Below are positions 41,446 to 49,493 of a DNA stretch of 64,000 nucleotides, in pieces. The DNA lies in NCBI RefSeq assembly GCF_006716095.1, contig NZ_VFOK01000001.1, positions 3,255,375 to 3,319,374 of the forward strand, written 5' to 3'. This DNA is from Barrientosiimonas humi (GTDB lineage: Bacteria > Actinomycetota > Actinomycetes > Actinomycetales > Dermatophilaceae). Below the pieces are notes generated by a model that saw only the letters and a program-made list of their open reading frames with translations, made no database searches and had not been told where the DNA came from. The number at the start of each line of letters is the position of its first letter. Position 1 is the stretch's first letter. The position numbers and the translations under genes are program-made.

Positions 41446-44235
41446 ATGAGCCACCAGGTAGCGCTGTCCTTCGAGGACGGGGTGACGCGGTTCGTCACCT
41501 GCGCCGAGGACCAGACCGTCGCCGACGCGTCATACCGCGCCCGCATCAACATCCCGCTCGACTGCCGCGACGGCGCGTGCGGCACCTGCAAGGCGTTCTG
41601 CGAGTCGGGTGAGTACGACGGCGGCACCTACATCGACGACGCGCTCAGCGACGCCGAGGCCGAGGAGGGGTTCGTGCTGCCGTGCAGCATGAGGCCCCGC
41701 TCGGACCTGGTGCTGCAGATCGCCTCGACGTCGGCCGTCGCCAAGACCCAGGCCGCGAGCTACACCGGTGAGGTGACCCGGCTCGACCGGCTCTCCCCCA
41801 CCACCGTCGCCCTGTCGCTGAAGATCCCCGACCGCGACAAGCTGACCTTCCTGCCCGGGCAGTACGTCAACATCGCCGTCCCCGGGACCGACCAGACCCG
41901 GTCGTACTCCTTCTCCAGCGCGCCCGGCGAGGACGAGCTGAGCTTCCTGGTGAAGATCACCCCCGGCGGCCTCATGTCGGATCACCTGACCGGCGTTGCG
42001 GCAGTAGGCGATTCGGTGACCTTCACCGGGCCGCTGGGCAGCTTCTTCCTGCGCGAGACCGCCCGGCCGGCGCTGCTGCTGGCCGGCGGCACCGGGCTGG
42101 CGCCGATCCTCGCGATCCTGCGCAAGCTGCGCGACGACGCCATCGAGCGACCGATCCACCTGATCTACGGCGTGAGCACCGACGACGACCTCGTCGAGCT
42201 CGACGCGATCGAGGAGCTCGCGGCGCAGCTGCCCGGGCTCACCTGGGACTACTGCGTCTCCGACCCCGGCAGCAGCGCGCCCAACAAGGGCTACGTGATG
42301 TCGCTGATCCAGCCCGAGCACCTGCACGAGGGCGACGTCGCGGTCTACCTGTGCGGCCCCCCGCCGATGGTCGAGTCGGTGCGTCAGCACTTCACCGACG
42401 CCGGCCTGACCCCCACCGGGTTCTACTACGAGAAGTTCGCGCTGTCGGCGGCAGACGCGGAGCCCGCTGAGCCGGTCGAGCCCTCCAAGCCGGTTGAGCC
42501 CTCCAAGTCGGTTGAGCCTGTCGAAACCCCCGCGCCCGAGCCGGTCGAGCCCGTCGAGACCCCCGCGCCGCTGCACCTGGTTCCCGACCCCGACCTCGCC
42601 CGGGAGGTGGCCCGGCAGCCGGTGTTCGTGCCGCGCGAGACCGCACCGCTCACGGTCCCGGCCGCGGGGCTGGACCGGTCCGCCGAGGCGACGCTGCTGC
42701 GTCAGGTCACCCGCCAGCGCGTCTACGCCGGCCGCGAGTCCGACCCTGCCGCAACGGTTTCCGCGGTCGACCTGGCACCCGACGACGAGCTGGTGCTCGC
42801 GCCGCAGGCACGCGAGGTGACCCGCCAGGTCGTCTTCCCCGAGCGCGTTGTCCAGCCCCTGGTGGCACCGCCCGTGGTGGCACCGCCCGCAGGGCCGGCC
42901 GTGGCGGACTCCCCGTCCGAGCCCGCGCCCGTGGCGCCGGACGCACCCGGCCAGCAGCCGGCGTACGAGATCGGCGAGGAGCACCCGTCGGTGCACGAGT
43001 CCGACGCGGTGTTCGAGGCGCGGCAGGCGCTGGAGCTCGGCGCGATCGAGCTGACGATCGGGCGGCTCGGGTCGCAGCAGCTCGCGGGATACCGCTTGCT
43101 GGCCGAGTCGACCCTGCCGTACGTCGACGCCGAGTCCGAGAGGTTCGTCGACGCGGGCGCCTACACCGAGTCCAACGCCGCGTTCCACGACTACCTGTTC
43201 GGTCAGACGCGCAACGAGCACCTGCTGCAGGCCTATCAGGCGCTCGGCGTGAAGGGGCACATGGACGCGGTGCTGCGCAACGCCACCTGGTGCCACCCGC
43301 GCTGCGCGACCGACCACGTCGAGATCGTCGACGCGTTCGAGGCCGGCGACCGCGAGGCTGCGCGGCGGCTGGTCGTCGAGCACGCCGAGCGGTCGAAGGT
43401 GACCATGCGGCGGGCGATGGCCGACGCGCAGCAGCGGCTGCGGCCGGCGCACGTCAGCCCGGGCCGGTTCGACGGCCTGGCGGTGCTGATCACCGGCGCC
43501 GCGCAGGGCATCGGCGAGGCCGTTGCGCGGCGGGTGAGCGCCGAGGGCGGCTCGGTCGTGCTCGCCGACCGCTCCGACTCGGTCGGCGGAATGGCCTCCG
43601 AGCTGGCCGCCGCAGGTCGCGAATCCCTCGCTGTCACAGCCGATCTGGAGACCTGGGAGGGTGCGGAGAAGGTGGTCGACCAGGCGCTCGCGAAGTTCGG
43701 CCGCATCGACGTGGCGATCCACACCGTCGGCGGGACGATCTGGGCGAAGCCGTTCACCGACTACCCGCCCGAGCAGGTCGAGGCCGAGATCTCGCGCTCG
43801 CTGTTCCCCACCCTGTGGGGCTGTCGGGCCGTCGCGCCGCACATGGTGGCGCGCGGGACGGGCACGATCGTCAACGTCTCCTCGGTCGCGACCCGCGGGC
43901 TGAACCGGGTGCCCTACGCCGCGGCCAAGGGCGGCGTCAACGCGATCACCACCTCGCTGGCGATGGAGCTGGCGCCGCATGGTGTCCGCGTCGTGGCGAC
44001 CGCCCCCGGAGGCACCGAGGCGCCGCCGCGCCGGATCCCGCGCGGCCCGGCGCCGGAGAGCGACGAGGAGAAGCAGTGGTACCAGACGATCGTCGACCAG
44101 ACCGTCGACTCCTCGCTGCTCAAGAGATACGGCACGCTCGACGAGCAGGCCGCCGCGATCTGCTTCGTCGCCTCGCCGGAAGCGTCCTACATCACGGGGA
44201 CGGTGCTGCCGGTCGCCGGCGGCGACCTCGGGTGA
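41446..44235 (+). CDS. benC: Trifunctional fusion: BenC reductase - FCD ligand domain - BenD diol dehydrogenase
   Basis: One 929-residue frame without internal stops. Residues 1-95 are a plant-type ferredoxin (Cys40, Cys45, Cys48, Cys80) and about 100-335 are the FAD/NADH reductase (RSYSFSS at 152, GGTGLAP at 214, CGPPPM at 303), together a full BenC. About 336-505 is a Pro/Val/Glu linker with three copies of an R-x-V-x-R-Q motif (386, 419, 456). About 515-665 is an FCD domain, the sensor half of GntR/FadR regulators, with its metal-type His residues (His581, His624, His646) but no HTH. Residues 675-929 are BenD (TGAAQGIG, HTVGGTIWAKPF, Tyr824, Lys828), which oxidises the diol to catechol. 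BenC and BenD are normally separate proteins of about 340 and 260 residues. Confidence 0.9.
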   Translation: MSHQVALSFEDGVTRFVTCAEDQTVADASYRARINIPLDCRDGACGTCKAFCESGEYDGGTYIDDALSDAEAEEGFVLPCSMRPRSDLVLQIASTSAVAKTQAASYTGEVTRLDRLSPTTVALSLKIPDRDKLTFLPGQYVNIAVPGTDQTRSYSFSSAPGEDELSFLVKITPGGLMSDHLTGVAAVGDSVTFTGPLGSFFLRETARPALLLAGGTGLAPILAILRKLRDDAIERPIHLIYGVSTDDDLVELDAIEELAAQLPGLTWDYCVSDPGSSAPNKGYVMSLIQPEHLHEGDVAVYLCGPPPMVESVRQHFTDAGLTPTGFYYEKFALSAADAEPAEPVEPSKPVEPSKSVEPVETPAPEPVEPVETPAPLHLVPDPDLAREVARQPVFVPRETAPLTVPAAGLDRSAEATLLRQVTRQRVYAGRESDPAATVSAVDLAPDDELVLAPQAREVTRQVVFPERVVQPLVAPPVVAPPAGPAVADSPSEPAPVAPDAPGQQPAYEIGEEHPSVHESDAVFEARQALELGAIELTIGRLGSQQLAGYRLLAESTLPYVDAESERFVDAGAYTESNAAFHDYLFGQTRNEHLLQAYQALGVKGHMDAVLRNATWCHPRCATDHVEIVDAFEAGDREAARRLVVEHAERSKVTMRRAMADAQQRLRPAHVSPGRFDGLAVLITGAAQGIGEAVARRVSAEGGSVVLADRSDSVGGMASELAAAGRESLAVTADLETWEGAEKVVDQALAKFGRIDVAIHTVGGTIWAKPFTDYPPEQVEAEISRSLFPTLWGCRAVAPHMVARGTGTIVNVSSVATRGLNRVPYAAAKGGVNAITTSLAMELAPHGVRVVATAPGGTEAPPRRIPRGPAPESDEEKQWYQTIVDQTVDSSLLKRYGTLDEQAAAICFVASPEASYITGTVLPVAGGDLG

Positions 44236-44299
44236 CCCCGGGCGAGCCCGTCGCGCGCGACCGGCCCCCGGGCGAGCCGAACCCTTCTACTGTGACGGC

Positions 44300-47101
44300 G
44301 TGACCGCGAGGGATCCGGTCGGACGTGACGCCGAGGTCGCGCAGCTGGTGGAGCTGGTCCGCCTGCCGCGCGACCGCGGCATGTCCGTCGCCCTGGTGAC
44401 CGGTCCGCCGCGGGTGGGGCGCAGCACCGTGCTCGACGCCGTGGCCGCGCAGCACGACGGCCCGGTGCTCCGGGCGCACGGGCTGCCCTGGGAGAGCGCA
44501 CGGCCCGGGGCCGTGCTGGACCAGCTGGTGGGCTCGGTCGGTCTCGACCTCGACACCGACGCAGACCCGATCGCCGCCGCGACGCGGCTGCGGGACGCCC
44601 TGGTGGCCGGCGACGCGGCGGGTGCGCCGGGTCGCGGTCCCTCGCCGGCCGACGACGCCGACGCGGCCGCCGGCGAGGATGCCGCGGTGCTCGTCGTGGT
44701 CGACGACCTCCACCGGGCCGACGCCGAGTCGCTGCAGGCGCTGGCGTCGCTGCGCCGGCACCACCCCGACGCTGCCGTGCGCCTGCTGCTGTCGATCCCG
44801 ACCGGTGGCGCCTCGCACACCGAATCCGCTGCTGCCAGTGGGCTGCTCGCCGATCTCGCCGACCTGAGGATCGAGCTGGGGCCGCTCGACGCGGACGCGG
44901 TCGCCGCGCTCGCCGCGCGCCGTGGCATCGCCCTCGCTCCCTGGGCGGTCGAGCGGCTGCGCGCCCACACCGGCGGACGGCCCGGACCGATCGCGGCCCT
45001 GCTGGCCGAGTCCGAGCCCGCCACCTGGGCCGAGCCCGCGGGGGAGCTGCCGGCCCCGGCGGGCACGACCGCGGACGTACGTCGTCGGCTGGGTGACCTC
45101 GCTCCCCCGGCTCGGCGCCTCGTCGAGGCGGCCGGCGTGCTGCAGCCCGACGGCGGGCTGGCACTCACCGGGGAGCTGGCACAGGTCGACGACGTGTGGT
45201 CGGCGGTCGATGCGGCCGTGGCCAGCGGCCTGCTGCGCGTCGCCGGTCCGCCGGGTGCGCCCCGGGTGCGGCTGAGCGACCCGATGGTGGCCGCGGCGGT
45301 GCGCGCGCAGGTCGGCACCGCCGGGGTGCGTGCGCTGCACCTGCGCGCAGCAGAGCTGGTCGCCGACCCGGCCGACGCGCTCACCCACCGGGTCGCGGCC
45401 GCCGCCGGCCCCGACGACACGCTCGCGCACGAGCTCGACGACGCCGCCGAAACCTTTGCAGCACAAGGGGCTTGGGGTCGCACCGCGGCGCTGCTCGCCG
45501 ACGCGAGCCGGCTGTCGTCCGGGCGGCGCGAGCGCGAGTCGCGGCTCACCCGCGCGGTCGACGCGCTCGTGGGCGCGGGTGACGTGCACGCCGCGCTGGC
45601 GCTGCTGCCCGAGGTCGAGAGCCTGCGCGAGACGCCGCTGCGCGACGCGGTGCTCGGCTATCTGGCCATCCTGCGCGGACGAGGTGTCGACGCGCACGCG
45701 CAGCTGGACCGCGCGTGGGCGATCGTCAACGCCGACCGCGAGCCGGCGACGGCTGCACTGATCAGCCAGCGGTTCGTCCTCGATGCGCTGTGCCGCGGGG
45801 CGTGGACCGAGCTGGTCACCTGGGCCGACCGGGCGGTGGCGCTGGGCGGCGCGGAGTCGGCCGAGGGCGTGGAGTCCGCAGCGATCCGCGGGCTGGGCCT
45901 GGTCGCGGGGGGCGAGATCGCGGAGGCGCGGAGGGCGTACGCCGGGCTGCGGGAGACCGTGCGGCACGGGGCGCAGGCCCAGCGGGTGCTCCTCGGCACC
46001 GGCTGGCTGCTACTGGCGACCGACGAGGTCGCGGCGGCGCGGGCGGCGCTGGAGCGGGCCGTGCCGCTCAGCCACCACGGCGGCTCGACGCGCATCTCGC
46101 TGTGGGCGCGGGCCTGGCTGGCGCGGGCGCAGTTCCGCAGCGGCGACTGGGACGAGGCGGTGCGCACGGCCACCGAGGGGCTCGACCTGGTCGACGCCTC
46201 GGGCATCGTGCTAACCCGTCCGCTGCTCGGGTGGACGCTGGTGCAGGTGCACACCCTGCGCGGTGACGACGAGGCCGCCCTGCACGCGCTGCGCGGCACG
46301 GAGTCGGCGCCGCAGGACTACGCGACGATGCGGGTGCCCACGCTGCTGGCCCGGGCAGCCCTCGCCGAGGCACGGTCGGACCACGAGGGGGTGGTCGCGG
46401 CGCTCACGCCGCTCACTGATCCCCTGCTGGCAGAGGCCGTCTCGGAGCCGGGGTACTGGCCGTGGGTCGAGCCGCTGGTGTCGGCCCTGGTGGGCCTGGG
46501 GCGGCTCGCGGAGGCGTCGGACCTGCTGACCGCGACCGAGGAGCGGGTGGGCGCGCGCGGCGGCCCGCCCTCGGCGGTGGCGCGGCTGGCGCGCGCCCGG
46601 GGCCGGCTGGAGGCGGCGCGCGGCAACGGCAACCTCGCCGCCGCGCGAGAGGCCTTCGAGACTGCGCTCGAGCAGCTGGCGGGCACCCCGCTGCGGGTCG
46701 AGCGCGCGCACACCCTGTTCGCTTTCGGGCAGGTGCTGCGCCGTGCGGGCAAGCGCGGCGACGCCGACCCGCTGCTGACCGCGGCGCGCGACGGCTATGC
46801 GGCGATCGGTGCGCGGGCCTGCGTCGAGCGGTGCGAGCGGGAGCTGCGCGCGGGCGGGGTGCGCGGCCGGTCGGGGCCCGAGGGCGCCCGGGCCGAGCGC
46901 GCGCCCACCGACCTCACCCCGCAGGAGCGGGCCGTGGCCGACCTGGTCGCGCAGGGCAGGTCCAACCGGGAGGCCGCCGACGTGCTCTTCCTGTCGACCA
47001 AGACGGTGCAGTACCACCTGACCCGCATCTACGCGAAGCTCGGCGTCCGCTCGCGCACCGAGCTCGCGGCGCAGTGGGACCCGACGACTGAGCACCCCTG
47101 A
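44300..47101 (+). CDS. Large ATP-binding LuxR-family regulator (LAL-like)
   Basis: A 933-residue regulator. It has an N-terminal AAA/STAND ATPase (Walker A region GPPRVGRST at 35-43; Walker B VLVVVDDLHRAD near 130-141), a long helical TPR-like middle (about 400-860) and a C-terminal LuxR HTH (LTPQERAVADLVAQGRSNREAADVLFLSTKTVQYHLTRIYAKLGV). The Walker A lysine is replaced by Arg41, which may weaken or abolish nucleotide hydrolysis. GTG 44300 is 64 bases after the ben fusion on the same strand, so it could be an extra regulator of aromatic genes. Confidence 0.85.
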   Translation: MTARDPVGRDAEVAQLVELVRLPRDRGMSVALVTGPPRVGRSTVLDAVAAQHDGPVLRAHGLPWESARPGAVLDQLVGSVGLDLDTDADPIAAATRLRDALVAGDAAGAPGRGPSPADDADAAAGEDAAVLVVVDDLHRADAESLQALASLRRHHPDAAVRLLLSIPTGGASHTESAAASGLLADLADLRIELGPLDADAVAALAARRGIALAPWAVERLRAHTGGRPGPIAALLAESEPATWAEPAGELPAPAGTTADVRRRLGDLAPPARRLVEAAGVLQPDGGLALTGELAQVDDVWSAVDAAVASGLLRVAGPPGAPRVRLSDPMVAAAVRAQVGTAGVRALHLRAAELVADPADALTHRVAAAAGPDDTLAHELDDAAETFAAQGAWGRTAALLADASRLSSGRRERESRLTRAVDALVGAGDVHAALALLPEVESLRETPLRDAVLGYLAILRGRGVDAHAQLDRAWAIVNADREPATAALISQRFVLDALCRGAWTELVTWADRAVALGGAESAEGVESAAIRGLGLVAGGEIAEARRAYAGLRETVRHGAQAQRVLLGTGWLLLATDEVAAARAALERAVPLSHHGGSTRISLWARAWLARAQFRSGDWDEAVRTATEGLDLVDASGIVLTRPLLGWTLVQVHTLRGDDEAALHALRGTESAPQDYATMRVPTLLARAALAEARSDHEGVVAALTPLTDPLLAEAVSEPGYWPWVEPLVSALVGLGRLAEASDLLTATEERVGARGGPPSAVARLARARGRLEAARGNGNLAAAREAFETALEQLAGTPLRVERAHTLFAFGQVLRRAGKRGDADPLLTAARDGYAAIGARACVERCERELRAGGVRGRSGPEGARAERAPTDLTPQERAVADLVAQGRSNREAADVLFLSTKTVQYHLTRIYAKLGVRSRTELAAQWDPTTEHP

Positions 47102-47172
47102 CGACGGACCGGCACAACCCCGCCGCAGACCCCCGGATCGAGGGTTCTCGGGTCCTTGTGCCGGCCCGTCGT
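47101..47172. repeat. Intergenic palindromic repeat, copy 2 of 2
   Basis: Arms 47101-47117 and 47156-47172 (ACGACGGACCGGCACAA and its complement with one mismatch), loop exactly 38 bases. Same arms and spacing as 18780-18851, while the loop sequence differs. It begins at the last base of the LuxR gene. Confidence 0.8.
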
Positions 47173-47204
47173 CCGGATCGCGCCCGGGCATGGTGAAACG
47201 GTCG

Positions 47205-47242
47205 TCCGCCGGAAGGTGCGCCCGGGCGCACCTTCCGGCGGA
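47205..47242. terminator. Perfect 38-base palindrome, terminator for convergent genes
   Basis: Two 19-base halves (TCCGCCGGAAGG... and its exact complement) with no loop bases, between the LuxR gene (+) and pcaJ (-). Confidence 0.8.
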
Positions 47243-47258
47243 GGACCGCTGGGGCGGG

Positions 47259-47927
47259 TCAGGCTCGCGCGGCTGTGGGCGCGGGCGCGGCGGGCGCGGA
47301 CTCGACCAGGTCCGCGCCCGTCGCGTCGCACACCTGCGCGGCGGTGACGCCCGGCGCCAGCTCCACGAGCGCGAACGCGTCACCGGTCACGTCGAGCACG
47401 GCCAGGTCGGTGATCACCCGCGACACGACGCCGCGGCCGGTGATCGGGAGGGTGCACTCCGCCAGCAGCTTGGGGTCGCCCTTCCTGGTGACGTGCTCCA
47501 TCAGCACGATCACCCGGCGGGCGCCGCTGACCAGGTCCATCGCGCCGCCCATGCCCTTGACCATCGCGCCGGGCACCATCCAGTTCGCGAGGTCGCCGGC
47601 GGCCGACACCTGCATCCCGCCGAGCACGGCGGTGTCGATGTGGCTGCCGCGGATCATCGCGAAGCTGGTCGAGGAGTCGAAGAACGACGCCCCCGGCAGC
47701 ACGGTCACGGTCTGCTTCCCGGCGTTGATCAGGTCGGGGTCGACCTCGTCCTCGAACGGGAACGGGCCGACGCCGAGGATGCCGTTCTCGGCGTGCAGCG
47801 TGACGGTGGAGCCCATCGGCAGGTGGTCGGGGATGAGGGTGGGCAGACCGATGCCGAGGTTGACGTACTCCCCCGCCTGCAGCTCCAGCGCCGCGCGCGC
47901 GGCCATCTCGTCTCGGGTCCAGGCCAT
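47259..47927 (-). CDS. pcaJ: 3-oxoadipate CoA-transferase beta subunit
   Basis: A 222-residue CoA-transferase subunit [20 protein letters not shown], the active-site Glu in [26 protein letters not shown] and [17 protein letters not shown]. It would transfer CoA from succinyl-CoA to 3-oxoadipate with PcaI. Acetoacetate transferases look alike; the choice here rests on the flanking pcaD and pcaF. One base separates it from pcaI. Confidence 0.9.
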   Translation of the reverse strand: MAWTRDEMAARAALELQAGEYVNLGIGLPTLIPDHLPMGSTVTLHAENGILGVGPFPFEDEVDPDLINAGKQTVTVLPGASFFDSSTSFAMIRGSHIDTAVLGGMQVSAAGDLANWMVPGAMVKGMGGAMDLVSGARRVIVLMEHVTRKGDPKLLAECTLPITGRGVVSRVITDLAVLDVTGDAFALVELAPGVTAAQVCDATGADLVESAPAAPAPTAARA

Positions 47928-47928
47928 G

Positions 47929-48723
47929 TCAGCTCGCTCCTTGCGCGGCGGTCGCGGGGCGCTCCCCGCGGGTGGTGCGCTTCTCGATGTCCTTGTGCTG
48001 CGCCTGCTCGGGGGTCAGCTCCACGACCCGCTGTACGAACACGCCGGGCAGGTGCACCTCGTCGGGTCCGAGGGCCCCCACCTCCACGACCTGCTCTGCC
48101 TCGACGATCGTCAGTCGCCCGGCCATCGCGGCCGGTGGGTTGAAGTTGCGCGCCGCCGCGTGGAACACGCAGTTGCCGGCGCGGTCGGCGACGGCGGCCC
48201 GCACCAGCGCGACGTCGGTGACGATCGCCTCCTCGAGCACCATCTCCCTGCCCTGGAAGACGCGGGTCTCCTTGGCGGGCGAGGCCAGCTCGACGTTGCC
48301 CTCGGTGTCGTAGCGCCACGGCAGGCCGCCCTCCGACACGAGGGTGCCGACGCCGGTGGGGGTGAAGAACGCGCCGACCCCGGCTCCCCCGGCGCGCAGC
48401 CGCTCGGCGAGCGTGCCCTGCGGCGTGAGCTCGACGGTCAGCTCGCCGGAGAGGTACTGCCGGGCGAACTCCTTGTTCTCCCCGACGTAGGACGCGATCA
48501 CCCGGCTGATCCGGCGCTCCTCGAGCAGCAGCCCGAGGCCGGCGCCGTCGACGCCGCAGTTGTTGGAGACGACGAGCAGGTCGTCGGCGCCCTGCGCGAG
48601 CAGCGCCTCGATCAGGGTCCACGGGATGCCTGAGAGACCGAAGCCGCCGACGGCCAGGCTCGCGCCGCTCGGGATGTCGGCGACCGCCGCCTCGGGGCCG
48701 GCCACCACCTTGTCGAGACTCAT
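47929..48723 (-). CDS. pcaI: 3-oxoadipate CoA-transferase alpha subunit
   Basis: A 264-residue subunit [52 protein letters not shown] and [19 protein letters not shown]. Its start overlaps the pcaD stop by 4 bases. The C-terminus is about 30 residues longer than many relatives and ends hydrophilic. Confidence 0.9.
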   Translation of the reverse strand: MSLDKVVAGPEAAVADIPSGASLAVGGFGLSGIPWTLIEALLAQGADDLLVVSNNCGVDGAGLGLLLEERRISRVIASYVGENKEFARQYLSGELTVELTPQGTLAERLRAGGAGVGAFFTPTGVGTLVSEGGLPWRYDTEGNVELASPAKETRVFQGREMVLEEAIVTDVALVRAAVADRAGNCVFHAAARNFNPPAAMAGRLTIVEAEQVVEVGALGPDEVHLPGVFVQRVVELTPEQAQHKDIEKRTTRGERPATAAQGAS

Positions 48724-49493
48724 GCCGGGGCTCCTTGCAGGTGTTCGATGATCGCGGCCGAGACCTGTTGCGGTTGCTCGACGTTCGCGAGATGGGCGGC
48801 CTGGTCGAGCACGAGCAGGCGCCCGTCCGGTACGCCCTCGGCCACCTCTCGCAGGTGCTCCGGCGGGGTGGCCGGGTCGTCGGCGCCGGCGATCGCGAGC
48901 GTGGGGGCGCCGATGCTGGCGAGGTCGGCGCGCTGGTCCATCGCGGCGATGGCGTCGCAGCAGGCGGCGTAGCCGGCCGAGGGAGTGGCGGCGACCATGT
49001 CGACGTGCGCCCGGCGTACGTCGGGGTGGGCCTGGGAGAAGCCGGGGGTGAACCACCGGTCGACGATCGACTCGGCGATCGAGGCGACGCCGTCGGCGCG
49101 CACCGTCGCGGCCCGCTCGAGCCACACGTCGGGCGGCAGGTGGGCGCTGCTGCACAGCACGACCAGGCGGTCGACCCGCTCGGGGTTGCGCACGGCGACC
49201 CGCATGCCGGTCATGCCGCCGAGCGACAGCCCGACGAGGTGGGCGCGCTCGACGCCGATGTCGTCGAGCAGGGCGACGAGGTCGTCGGCGAGGTCGTCGA
49301 TCGCGTAAGAGCCTGGGGGCACTGGGGATTCGCCGTGCCCGCGCGCGTCGTAGCGCACCACGCGGAAGTGCTCCGACAGCGCCTCGACCTGCGGGTCCCA
49401 CATGCGGTGGGTGGACCCGAGCGAGCCGGCGAGCACGACGGTGGGGGCGTCGCTCGGGCCGCTGATCTCGCGGTGCACCCGGACGGCGGCCAT
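48720..49493 (-). CDS. pcaD: 3-oxoadipate enol-lactonase
   Basis: A 257-residue alpha/beta hydrolase: GSLGSTHRMWDPQVEALSEHFRVVRYDARGHGES is typical of PcaD, with nucleophile GLSLGGM and the late Asp/His in AGADDPATP and DQAAHLANVEQP. It opens the enol-lactone made by CatC to 3-oxoadipate. It stands alone and is not fused to a PcaC domain, as expected for a catechol-branch gene set. TGATG junction with pcaF. Confidence 0.92.
   Translation of the reverse strand: MAAVRVHREISGPSDAPTVVLAGSLGSTHRMWDPQVEALSEHFRVVRYDARGHGESPVPPGSYAIDDLADDLVALLDDIGVERAHLVGLSLGGMTGMRVAVRNPERVDRLVVLCSSAHLPPDVWLERAATVRADGVASIAESIVDRWFTPGFSQAHPDVRRAHVDMVAATPSAGYAACCDAIAAMDQRADLASIGAPTLAIAGADDPATPPEHLREVAEGVPDGRLLVLDQAAHLANVEQPQQVSAAIIEHLQGAPA

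Noticed and set aside
41530-43980. 816-codon minus-strand frame inside the ben fusion
   Set aside because: Antisense artefact of high GC. The plus frame has full ferredoxin, reductase, FCD and SDR motifs.
47259-48723. Acetoacetate CoA-transferase (ScoAB/AtoDA) instead of PcaIJ
   Set aside because: Sequence alone cannot separate them, but pcaD and pcaF directly upstream in one operon favour the 3-oxoadipate role.
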